Of a stretch of 27,694 nucleotides of DNA, positions 1 to 5,962 are shown in pieces; position 1 is the first letter of the stretch, and each line of letters opens with the position of its first letter. Below the pieces are notes generated by a model. The model saw only the letters and a program-made list of their open reading frames with translations, made no database searches and was not told the DNA's origin. The DNA lies in the NCBI GenBank assembly GCA_900757715.1, contig CAAEOZ010000012.1:1-27694 (forward strand). The letters are read 5' to 3'. A program made the position numbers and the translations under genes. Source of the stretch: an uncultured Veillonella sp. (lineage in GTDB: Bacteria; Bacillota; Negativicutes; Veillonellales; Veillonellaceae).

Positions 1-50
1 AACATACGATTTTACAAATCTAATTTTCTTGGTGTTTCTTATATTTTAAA

Positions 51-98
51 GGGACTGTAACTAGAATGCGGTAAAACCGCATTCTGTTACAGCCCCTT
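51..98. terminator. Long near-perfect hairpin, terminator-like
   Basis: The outer arms at 51-61 and 86-96 pair with one mismatch, and an inner arm AGAATGCGGT (63-72) pairs perfectly with ACCGCATTCT (76-85) around an AAA loop. The T-tract is weak on the plus strand. On the minus strand the tail reads TTTAAAATAT, so it may end a transcript from either direction. It probably belongs to a gene left of the window. Confidence 0.55.
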
Positions 99-139
99 GT
101 TAGTTATAAATAGACTAATATTTATTAATAGATTTTTTA

Positions 140-168
140 TTGCATAGAACATAAGTTCGGTTTATAAT
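140..168 (+). promoter_or_regulatory. Promoter of the type I toxin mRNA
   Basis: TTGCAT (140-145), exactly 17 bp, then a perfect TATAAT (163-168). The predicted start is near 175, so the mRNA would begin GATAGCCGACGAG. This is a strong housekeeping-sigma promoter placed about 50 nt before the toxin start codon. Confidence 0.8.
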
Positions 169-193
169 GAAGTAGATAGCCGACGAGGTTGGG

Positions 194-217
194 CCTCTCT
201 TCGTTTGTAGAGGGAGG
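194..217 (+). promoter_or_regulatory. Hairpin sequestering the toxin Shine-Dalgarno
   Basis: CCTCTCT (194-200) pairs with AGGGAGG (211-217) over a 10-nt loop: seven pairs, one of them G-U. The 3' arm is the Shine-Dalgarno sequence of the toxin. Structured, poorly accessible ribosome binding sites are a known feature of type I toxin mRNAs (Fst, TxpA/BsrG groups), where antisense RNA and mRNA folding jointly limit translation. Here this is read from the sequence only. Confidence 0.65.
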
Positions 218-224
218 GATGCTT

Positions 225-326
225 ATGAGTGAATTTGAAATCTTTTCGACTGTTCTTGGCTTTTTGACAGTTGGTATTTCCTTCGGGACACTTATTGTTC
301 GTATTTGCTCCAGAAAAAGCAAATAG
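225..326 (+). CDS. Small membrane toxin, Hol-Tox/TxpA-like type I toxin
   Basis: This encodes a 33-residue peptide: acidic N-terminus (MSEFEIF), one hydrophobic helix of about 20 residues (roughly 8-26, containing VLGFLTVGISFGTLIV) and a basic tail (RICSRKSK). That is the architecture of the Gram-positive holin-like/TxpA/Fst type I toxins, which insert in the inner membrane and depolarise it or disturb envelope synthesis. The ATG at 225 is chosen because AGGGAGGG (211-218) lies six bases upstream; an in-frame ATG at 219 would add Met-Leu. The gene has its own promoter, a sequestered ribosome binding site and a strong convergent promoter about 100 bp downstream. The combination makes a toxin role far likelier than chance for so short an ORF, although the peptide alone would be weak evidence. 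No neighbouring gene appears co-transcribed. Confidence 0.75.
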   Translation: MSEFEIFSTVLGFLTVGISFGTLIVRICSRKSK

Positions 327-329
327 CCC

Positions 330-423
330 TTCGTTACCGCTGGGTAGCTAGGTAAAACAAAAGGCCATTTCCTGAGTTTTCAGTTTTTGAGATGAGCCTG
401 ACGTCACTACTCGCTCGGCTATC
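330..423 (-). ncRNA. Predicted antisense antitoxin RNA of the type I locus
   Basis: A minus-strand promoter (430-458) is expected to start an RNA near 423 that runs leftward, convergent with the toxin mRNA. It would contain a strong hairpin formed by 362-371 and 389-399 (ten pairs, one bulged base, with a smaller stem-loop 372-383 inside), followed by the 334-355 hairpin. It would be fully complementary to the 3' part of the toxin transcript. The left end is not defined by a clear T-tract and could reach into the toxin ORF, so the coordinate at 330 is a guess. No protein-coding potential is seen in it. Confidence 0.6.
334..355. terminator. Hairpin between toxin and antitoxin
   Basis: TTACC (334-338) pairs with GGTAA (351-355), and GCT (339-341) pairs with AGC (346-348) around a GGGT loop. 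It lies just after the toxin stop codon inside the convergent overlap. It may serve as a weak bidirectional terminator or as an RNA-RNA recognition loop; the sequence does not decide. Confidence 0.4.
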
Positions 424-429
424 ATTTAT

Positions 430-458
430 ATTATAGGTTGTATCTCATATATCGTCAA
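430..458 (-). promoter_or_regulatory. Promoter of the antitoxin RNA
   Basis: Read on the minus strand: TTGACG (458-453), exactly 17 bp, then a perfect TATAAT (435-430), a near-consensus promoter. The predicted start is near 423, so the RNA would begin GATAGCCGAGCGAG, almost the same 5' end as the toxin mRNA. No ORF follows it in this orientation. Confidence 0.75.
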
Positions 459-536
459 ATTAAAACAGATATCCCAGAACAGTTCGAACAATATGCAATA
501 GAACGGGCATCATTGTAGAGCTTGCTTTTAATAATA

Positions 537-545
537 TGGTATAAT
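537..545 (+). promoter_or_regulatory. Extended -10 promoter of the phnA-like gene
   Basis: TGGTATAAT is a perfect -10 with the TGn extension. No good -35 lies at 16-18 bp. It sits about 30 bases before the start codon, giving a short leader. The same TGGTATAAT occurs at 968-976 and 18504-18512. Confidence 0.55.
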
Positions 546-578
546 ACTTTCATTATGTAGTGAAAAAAGGAGATCTAA

Positions 579-923
579 ATGGCAAATTTACCTAACTGCC
601 CTAAGTGTGGCGACGAGTACACATACGAAGACGGTCATATGTTTATCTGCCCTATGTGTGGCAATGAATGGACAGCGGCTGATGCGCAAGCTGCAGCTGA
701 AGCGGGAATCATTCGCGATGCTAACGGCAATGAGCTCGCTGATGGCGATACAGTTGTTGTTGTAAAAGACCTCAAAGTAAAAGGCGCTGGCATCTTGAAA
801 CAGGGTACGCGCGTAAAAAATATTCGCCTCATCTCTGGTGCAAGCGATGGTCATGATATTGATTGCAAAATTGACGGCTTCGGTGCGATGGCATTGAAGT
901 CTGAAATGGTTAAGAAAATCTAA
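579..923 (+). CDS. PhnA/YjdM-family zinc ribbon protein
   Basis: This 114-residue protein matches the PhnA/YjdM family, whose members run about 110 residues. An N-terminal zinc ribbon has Cys7, Cys10, Cys24 and Cys27 (CPKC and CPMC pairs), followed by an acidic helix rich in Ala and a C-terminal SH3-like beta domain with 'DLKVKGAG' and 'KNIRLISG'. Despite its historical name the family is not a phosphonoacetate hydrolase; its cellular role is unresolved. AAAGGAG lies a few bases before the ATG. It appears monocistronic: an extended -10 promoter precedes it and a strong terminator follows within ten bases of the stop. Family assignment is firm, function is not. Confidence 0.9.
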   Translation: MANLPNCPKCGDEYTYEDGHMFICPMCGNEWTAADAQAAAEAGIIRDANGNELADGDTVVVVKDLKVKGAGILKQGTRVKNIRLISGASDGHDIDCKIDGFGAMALKSEMVKKI

Positions 924-930
924 TTTAAGG

Positions 931-966
931 AATCCCTACCGATAAAAATTCGGTAGGGATTTTTTC
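931..966 (+). terminator. Rho-independent terminator after the phnA-like gene
   Basis: AATCCCTACCGA (931-942) and TCGGTAGGGATT (950-961) form a perfect 12-bp stem with a 7-nt loop, ending in a run of T. Confidence 0.9.
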
Positions 967-967
967 G

Positions 968-976
968 TGGTATAAT
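968..976 (+). promoter_or_regulatory. Extended -10 promoter of the secreted-protein gene
   Basis: TGGTATAAT lies directly after the preceding terminator and about 48 bases before the next start codon. A second TATAAT at 982-987 is an alternative. No recognisable -35. Confidence 0.5.
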
Positions 977-1023
977 CAACTTATAATGCATATAGTAAGA
1001 GAGTATTTAGATGAGAGGAAACT

Positions 1024-1416
1024 ATGATTAACCGTGTTGTTTTATTGGCCTTATTAGTATCTATGATGAGTCCTATTAGTTCTCTAGCTGCAGATGTAAA
1101 GCCTGCCGACAAGCGTAATTATGAATTACAACAACAGATTTCTTATAACGTGATTATTCCACCAGAGGCTTTTGAAACGAGTGCAGACGGAACATTAATT
1201 GTTCCTATAGAGATTAAGACGGACGATAAGGGCAATATTGTAGCTGTCGAAGCGGGTCCTAATAATTGGAAGCTAGATCGTGAAGCGTACCCAATTTTTG
1301 AGGAGGCGGCTAAAGAGGCGGCTTGGAATACTAAGCATGTTGATACTGATGAAGCGCTCGTTGTAACGATTCCCGTTAGTATTGTCATGTTATCTGATAA
1401 TAATCTAAAGAAATGA
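1024..1416 (+). CDS. Small exported protein with TonB-C-like fold
   Basis: This 130-residue protein starts with a clear Sec signal peptide: a short basic start (MINR), a hydrophobic core (VVLLALLVSMM) and a probable signal peptidase I site after SSLAA near residue 23. The mature part has the pattern of a TonB C-terminal domain: a strand 'VPIEIKTDDKGNIVAVE', a helix with conserved 'EAAKEAAW', then a closing strand 'VVTIPVSIVML'. It lacks the membrane anchor and Pro-rich spacer of a working TonB, so it is better seen as a periplasmic protein of this fold than as an energy transducer. GAGAGGA precedes the ATG. The next gene starts 13 bases after the stop, so the two are probably one operon. Function unknown. 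Confidence 0.75.
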   Translation: MINRVVLLALLVSMMSPISSLAADVKPADKRNYELQQQISYNVIIPPEAFETSADGTLIVPIEIKTDDKGNIVAVEAGPNNWKLDREAYPIFEEAAKEAAWNTKHVDTDEALVVTIPVSIVMLSDNNLKK

Positions 1417-1429
1417 TAAAGGAGGACTT

Positions 1430-1942
1430 ATGGAGGCTACAAAAGATTTAGAGAGATATACTTACGAGCTTCTCGCTGAACGGGGTGTCACAGTAGAGGA
1501 CATTTCTGAACTTGTTTTTTATGTACAAAAGCCATATATGCCGAATTTAAACATTGAAGAGTGTCGTGAAAGTGTGGTGTCTGTACTATCTAAACGGGAG
1601 GTACATAATGCGATTATTACGGGCATAGAGCTAGATAAGTTAACAGAGCAGAATAAATTGTCTCAGCCATTGCAACGTATTGTGGCTAATGATGAAAGCC
1701 TGTATGGTATCGATGAAATCTTAGCATTTTCTATCGTTAATTTGTATGGATCCATTGGCTTTACAAATTATGGCTATTTAGATAAGGTGAAACCAGGTAT
1801 CATCAAAAAGTTAGATAGTGAAGAAGGCGGGCATTGTAATACCTTTCTCGATGATTTGGTAGGTGCCGTAGCGGCAGCAGCGGCAGGGCGATTAGCCCAT
1901 AATGAGCCAAATCGAGTACGACATGCTATAGTAGAAGAATAA
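1430..1942 (+). CDS. Phosphatidylglycerophosphatase A family protein (PgpA/YutG-like)
   Basis: This 170-residue soluble protein resembles the Gram-positive YutG branch of the PgpA family. PgpA enzymes dephosphorylate phosphatidylglycerol phosphate to phosphatidylglycerol. Seen motifs are 'RGVTVEDISELVF' (19-30), 'KREVHNAIITGIELD' (55-69), 'LYGIDEILAFSIVNLYGSIG' (91-110), 'TNYGYLDKVKPGII' (112-125) and the acidic 'TFLDDLVGAVAAAAAGRLAH' (138-157), which carries the likely metal-binding Asp pair. No transmembrane helix is visible, unlike E. coli PgpA. AAGGAGG lies six bases before the ATG. It follows the exported protein by 13 bases. The family call is strong; the exact substrate is inferred. 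Confidence 0.85.
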   Translation: MEATKDLERYTYELLAERGVTVEDISELVFYVQKPYMPNLNIEECRESVVSVLSKREVHNAIITGIELDKLTEQNKLSQPLQRIVANDESLYGIDEILAFSIVNLYGSIGFTNYGYLDKVKPGIIKKLDSEEGGHCNTFLDDLVGAVAAAAAGRLAHNEPNRVRHAIVEE

Positions 1943-2005
1943 AGAGTATAACTAATATTGATTGGAAAGAAATACTATGTTTTGTAGTTATATACAGGAG
2001 GAACT

Positions 2006-2545
2006 ATGCAAAAGGTTCTGGTAGTAATCGATATGCAAAATGATTTTGTCGATGGTGCACTTGGCTCATCGCAAGCACAGTTAATCGTAGATAATGTGCG
2101 TAAGAAAATTGAAAGCTTTGATGGTCCTATTATCTTTACTCGCGATACACATGATAGGGATTACTTGGAACGTCAAGAAGGGAAGCTTTTACCAGTGCCA
2201 CACTGCGTGAAAAATACCGAGGGCTGGCATATTGTGGAGGGATTGATCGAGGCTGCAGAAGGTCGTTCAATCATGAGCCCCGTATCCTTTGTAGATAAGC
2301 CAAACTTTGCCTCTTTTGAGCTAGTAAGTCGCTTAGAGGGCATGGATAGGGTAAATCCTATTGAGTCTATCACGCTCATCGGCTTATGCACAGATATTTG
2401 CGTTGTTTCCAATGCGATCCTGTTGAAAGCGGGCTTGCCAGAGATTCCGATTCATATTGATTCTAGCTGCTGTGCTGGCGTAACAGAGGAGTCCCATCAA
2501 GCGGCATTAACAACGATGAAAATGTGTCAGTGCATCATTGATTGA
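2006..2545 (+). CDS. Isochorismatase-fold cysteine hydrolase (nicotinamidase-like)
   Basis: This 179-residue protein of the isochorismatase superfamily has the full catalytic triad in expected positions: Asp9 in 'VIDMQNDFVDG', Lys98 in 'FVDKPNFASF' and Cys132 in 'GLCTDICVVSNA'. The DxH motif Asp47-His49 ('TRDTHDRDY') and His66 ('PVPHCV') match the nicotinamidase metal site, so deamidation of nicotinamide or a related amide (NAD salvage) is the likeliest activity. Substrate cannot be fixed from sequence alone. AGGAGG lies five bases before the ATG. The 63-nt gap to the preceding gene holds an imperfect inverted repeat (1946-1954 with 1985-1995). The next gene differs sharply in base composition. 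Confidence 0.85.
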   Translation: MQKVLVVIDMQNDFVDGALGSSQAQLIVDNVRKKIESFDGPIIFTRDTHDRDYLERQEGKLLPVPHCVKNTEGWHIVEGLIEAAEGRSIMSPVSFVDKPNFASFELVSRLEGMDRVNPIESITLIGLCTDICVVSNAILLKAGLPEIPIHIDSSCCAGVTEESHQAALTTMKMCQCIID

Positions 2546-2607
2546 TATGTATATAATTTTATTTTAATATGATTTTATAAACCATAATTTAGTAGGGGGA
2601 GTTATTT

Positions 2608-4539
2608 ATGAGGTATGAATCTTTTAAAATTATTGATTATAAAGGTATTATTGATACCAATATACATATACATCCAGGTTTGAGTCCTTTTATTGGTGTT
2701 AATGAATCTGGAAAGAGCACTATTTTAGAAGCTATTGCTAGTTTTGATAAAGATAATGATATTTTATATAATGGACAATTTATTAATAATGATTTGATAA
2801 CAAGTAAGTTTAATAGAAATGATAATCCTAAAATTGTGGCTGAAATCCACATTGATGAAACTGAGGCGGAGGACTTTATTAAAGGGTTATTTAATGACTT
2901 GTTTGAGGATTTTGATAAACCTTTTAGTTTGTTTTATTTTACTTCTTTTGATGCGGAGGAAAATAAAACATATTTAGAAACTGTTACTCCACAGTTATGG
3001 GAAGAAATTAAGGAACCTTTGCTTGATATAATTGATAATATTTCTTTTAGTAAACAGCCACCTAAATTAAGGATTCAGCGTGAGTTTGGTTCTGAAGAGG
3101 GAAGATATAAGCTATTACTGGAAGATAATGATTTATTTGATTTATCATTTAATATAGATAAAGATAAACGCATTAAATCGAAAAAATTAGATATGCCAGT
3201 TATAGAAGTTTTATCAAATGATGACACAAAATATTATTTAAGAAAGGACATTTTGTCAAAGTGTGAATATATAGTTAACTATATATTAGATTTACTACCT
3301 CCTATAATTTATATTGATGACTTTAAAGATATGATACCAGATCAAATAAAGAAATCAGATAGTGAACAATATGAACGGATAAAGTATATTGCTTGTAATA
3401 TGATTGATATAAAGGTTACTGAGTCAAATTTTGATGACTTGGATTCATTAGGCAGTGCCGATCAATCAACAGTATTAGCACAGATTAGTAGAATTATAAA
3501 TGAATATATTGGACGTGCTTGGAATGAAAATCATATTTTGAAAAATGGGCACCAAGATAACTTATTTAGGGTTGATATTAATTTAGAATATAGAGATGGG
3601 TGCTTTGAATTTTTAATTAGGGATATAGATAAAGAAGGTAACATAAAAAATAGTTATAATTTCAATCAGCGTTCAAAGGGTTTTAAATGGTATTTTAATT
3701 ATTTGTTTAAAGTAAGCTTTAATAATAAAATTGCTAGGAGGGATACTTTTATTGATAGTGAACAGGAGCGCATTATTTTATTAGATGAGCCAGGTGTTTA
3801 TTTACATGCTGCATTTCAAAAAGAACTATTACGTCTATTAAAACGTGATGCAGAAGAACAAAAGTCTAATATAATCTACACAACACATTTAGAGAATTTA
3901 TTAAGCCCTGACATTATTAATGTAAATACTATAAATATAGTATCAAAAAGTGCTAACGGTATTTTAGTAGAAACAATTAATAACAGCAAAGGGCCTAAGT
4001 TATATGGAAGTTTTGATCCTATTTGGAATGCGATACATTTAAAGAGTTTTCCGACAGATATCTCTGAAAAGAATGTTGCTGTAGTTGAAGGCTTAACTGA
4101 TATGATTATCTTAAAATTATTACAAGAAAGAAATTTGTTAAATAAGGAACTTATTATATTACCTGCAGGTGGTGCACCATTTCAAAGCACATTGGTAACA
4201 TTGTGCCTTGGATTAAGTAATCGTGTATTGTTTTTATTTGATAATGATATAGAAGGTAGTACTGCTTGTAAAGATATTAAAGATAAGTTTGGAAATATTT
4301 CTAGAACATTAAGTGAAATTCTTTCTGATGATGGCTCTAACGTTACTGATTTAGAGTCTTTATATAATGAGGATGAAATTAAATTAATAAAAGAACCTTT
4401 GAAAGCTAATTTGATATCACTATATTATGAGAATAATGAAAATAATCAACGAAAAAAATTATTACGCTTTTTAGCGAAAAATGAAGTTTTAAAATTACTT
4501 GCAAAAAATATAAATGAGTATTTTGTAGTTGATTGTTAA
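2608..4539 (+). CDS. Lone OLD-family ATP-dependent nuclease (ATPase-TOPRIM)
   Basis: This 643-residue protein has the two-domain plan of class 1 overcoming-lysogenization-defect (OLD) nucleases. The N-terminal ABC-type ATPase shows Walker A 'GVNESGKST' (30-38), a signature-like 'RSKG' (355-358), Walker B 'ILLDEPG' ending near 396 and an H-loop His427. The C-terminal TOPRIM domain has Glu494 in 'VVEGLTD' and the DxD pair Asp545/Asp547 in 'FLFDNDIEG'. OLD proteins and the related GajA use this arrangement to cut DNA; many act against phage. No GajB-like helicase, reverse transcriptase or other partner adjoins, so it is neither Gabija nor a retron system. Codons are far richer in A/T than in the flanking genes, suggesting recent acquisition. 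GGGGGAG precedes the ATG by seven bases. It has no evident promoter of its own in the 62-nt gap. Confidence 0.88.
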   Translation: MRYESFKIIDYKGIIDTNIHIHPGLSPFIGVNESGKSTILEAIASFDKDNDILYNGQFINNDLITSKFNRNDNPKIVAEIHIDETEAEDFIKGLFNDLFEDFDKPFSLFYFTSFDAEENKTYLETVTPQLWEEIKEPLLDIIDNISFSKQPPKLRIQREFGSEEGRYKLLLEDNDLFDLSFNIDKDKRIKSKKLDMPVIEVLSNDDTKYYLRKDILSKCEYIVNYILDLLPPIIYIDDFKDMIPDQIKKSDSEQYERIKYIACNMIDIKVTESNFDDLDSLGSADQSTVLAQISRIINEYIGRAWNENHILKNGHQDNLFRVDINLEYRDGCFEFLIRDIDKEGNIKNSYNFNQRSKGFKWYFNYLFKVSFNNKIARRDTFIDSEQERIILLDEPGVYLHAAFQKELLRLLKRDAEEQKSNIIYTTHLENLLSPDIINVNTINIVSKSANGILVETINNSKGPKLYGSFDPIWNAIHLKSFPTDISEKNVAVVEGLTDMIILKLLQERNLLNKELIILPAGGAPFQSTLVTLCLGLSNRVLFLFDNDIEGSTACKDIKDKFGNISRTLSEILSDDGSNVTDLESLYNEDEIKLIKEPLKANLISLYYENNENNQRKKLLRFLAKNEVLKLLAKNINEYFVVDC

Positions 4540-4733
4540 GATAAATTAATCAGTTGAGTTTGAATAGATTGATTCTTATATAGAAATACTTTGATATCTG
4601 CATTCTTAGTTCTCTATATTGACGTTTTTCTATATAACATGTACAATTAGATAAAGAATGATAATTCATATCAATTTGTTAGCTAAAATATTATATCCTA
4701 ACTTCTGGTTACGTTGGGATAATTAGTCTCTTC

Positions 4734-4762
4734 TTGAAGTATATATGCTATGCTAGTAGATT
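4734..4762 (+). promoter_or_regulatory. Possible sodA promoter
   Basis: TTGAAG (4734-4739), 17 bp, TAGATT (4757-4762). The -10 is only a four-of-six match, so this is tentative. Confidence 0.3.
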
Positions 4763-4775
4763 GATTCTATATTAC

Positions 4776-4791
4776 CGATGCAGGTGCATCG
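4776..4791. promoter_or_regulatory. Inverted repeat upstream of sodA
   Basis: CGATGCA and TGCATCG flank a GG centre. It lies about 70 bases before the sodA start codon, probably at the beginning of the transcript. It could be an operator or a 5' mRNA hairpin. It does not match a Fur or PerR box. Confidence 0.4.
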
Positions 4792-4863
4792 AATCGCTTT
4801 CACAAGAACGATGATACGAAATAGTTAGCATTGTTCTACGCCCTAAATTTAAGGAGGACTATT

Positions 4864-5493
4864 ATGAAACCTTTCGAACTCGCACCATTACCGTATGCTT
4901 ATGATTACCTTGAGCCTGTTATCGATGCAGAAACAATGAAATTGCATCATGACAAGCATCATCAAGCCTATGTTAATAATTTGAACGCTGCTATCGCGAA
5001 ATACCCTGATCTTTCGTATGGTTGTGTAGACTGTATTCTCGGCGATATTGCTAATGTGCCTGAAGATATCCGTCAAGCCGTTATCAACAATGGTGGCGGT
5101 CACAAGAACCACACCATGTTCTGGGACATCATGACAAAACCAGATACTTCTAAATTGCAAGGTCCTTTGAAAGAGGCTATCGACGCTGAACTTGGTGGCT
5201 ACGATGCTTTTGTTGAAAGCTTCTCTACTGCGGCAGCTACACGCTTTGGCTCTGGTTGGGCTTGGCTTGTAGTTAACAAAGATGGCAAGCTAGAAGTGAC
5301 ATCCTCTGCAAACCAAGATAATCCTCTATTGGAAGGTAAAAAAGCAATTCTATGTTTAGACGTTTGGGAACATGCATACTACTTGCACTACCAAAACCGT
5401 CGCCCAGACTATATCAAGGAATTCTTCCGAGTTATTAACTGGGACAAAGTTTCTGAAAACTACGAAAAAGCATTGAAACCACATCATGATTAA
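4864..5493 (+). CDS. sodA: Superoxide dismutase, Mn-type
   Basis: This 209-residue Mn/Fe-family superoxide dismutase converts superoxide to oxygen and hydrogen peroxide in the cytosol. Metal ligands are visible: His28 in 'LHHDKHH', a His in 'GGGHKNHTMFW', and the Asp and His of 'CLDVWEHAYYLHY'. The GGGH motif plus Gln in 'SANQDNPLL' are markers of the Mn-preferring class; Fe enzymes usually carry a Gln in the first motif instead. The start at 4864 is taken because AAGGAGG lies eight bases upstream; an 11-residue extension beginning at 4831 lacks a ribosome site and family similarity. No signal peptide. A hexanucleotide microsatellite begins 16 bases after the stop codon, inside the 3' untranslated region. 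Confidence 0.95.
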   Translation: MKPFELAPLPYAYDYLEPVIDAETMKLHHDKHHQAYVNNLNAAIAKYPDLSYGCVDCILGDIANVPEDIRQAVINNGGGHKNHTMFWDIMTKPDTSKLQGPLKEAIDAELGGYDAFVESFSTAAATRFGSGWAWLVVNKDGKLEVTSSANQDNPLLEGKKAILCLDVWEHAYYLHYQNRRPDYIKEFFRVINWDKVSENYEKALKPHHD

Positions 5494-5508
5494 GTGGTAC
5501 ACTTGTTA

Positions 5509-5598
5509 GAAACAGAAACAGAAACAGAAACAGAAACAGAAACAGAAACAGAAACAGAAACAGAAACAGAAACAGTAACAGTAATAGTAATAGTAATA
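5509..5598 (+). repeat. Hexanucleotide microsatellite (GAAACA)11 with variant units
   Basis: Eleven perfect GAAACA units (5509-5574) are followed by one GTAACA and three GTAATA units (5575-5598), fifteen hexamers in all. It sits between the sodA stop codon and its terminator. Such tracts change length by slipped-strand mispairing. The graded variant units at the right end suggest an older, decaying edge. Confidence 0.95.
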
Positions 5599-5618
5599 GA
5601 CAAGTAATTTAAATATAT

Positions 5619-5686
5619 AACGGATAGTTGATGTGTCTCCCTTTATTTATGAGCCGGGATGGATAATCATCTATCCGTTATTTTTA
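5619..5686 (+). terminator. Branched terminator after sodA
   Basis: The arm at 5619-5632 pairs with 5667-5680 (14 positions, one mismatch) and is followed by TTTTTAT. The large loop contains a smaller TCCC/GGGA stem, giving a branched structure. The 276 bases from 5687 to the next gene hold an imperfect 8-bp inverted repeat (5762-5769, 5783-5790) and no supported gene. Confidence 0.75.
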
Positions 5687-5962
5687 TCTCCTTTTACTGT
5701 TTTCGAGCGTATAATTTATTTTATTGGTAAAGAGTTACTATTGATAAAGCGTTACATGATATTTTGAAAATTTTTGAATTACTTTCAAAAGTATTGCCAC
5801 GGATACAGATTTTCTAATCGATATCGTTTATCATAGATTCATAGGTCATTATATATAGACCTTTCACAGTAAATAGATAGCCTTATATGCGAGATTTTTA
5901 CGTATAGGGGCTCATTAATATTAGTAAGTATTTTATAAAGATTTTGACATGAGGGGCTCAAA

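Larger units (their letters stand above)
4540..4863. other. AT-rich gap between the OLD gene and sodA
   Basis: No coding region is supported. It holds an imperfect 9-bp stem (4694-4702 with 4713-4721) that may end the OLD transcript although it lacks a T-tract. It also holds the 12-bp direct repeat TAGATTGATTCT at 4565-4576 and 4757-4768, and the sodA upstream elements. The first 200 bases share the AT-rich character of the OLD gene. Confidence 0.5.

Noticed and set aside
137..322. 61-codon minus-strand frame over the toxin gene
   Set aside because: No ribosome site or family resemblance; it is the complement of the toxin gene, whose own signals are much stronger. The antisense RNA itself appears non-coding.
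2608..4863. Gabija, PARIS or retron defence island
   Set aside because: Only the ATPase-TOPRIM protein is present; no UvrD-like helicase, separate TOPRIM gene, reverse transcriptase or methylase lies beside it.
4831..4863. 11-residue N-terminal extension of superoxide dismutase
   Set aside because: No ribosome site before 4831 and no family counterpart; AAGGAGG clearly serves the ATG at 4864.
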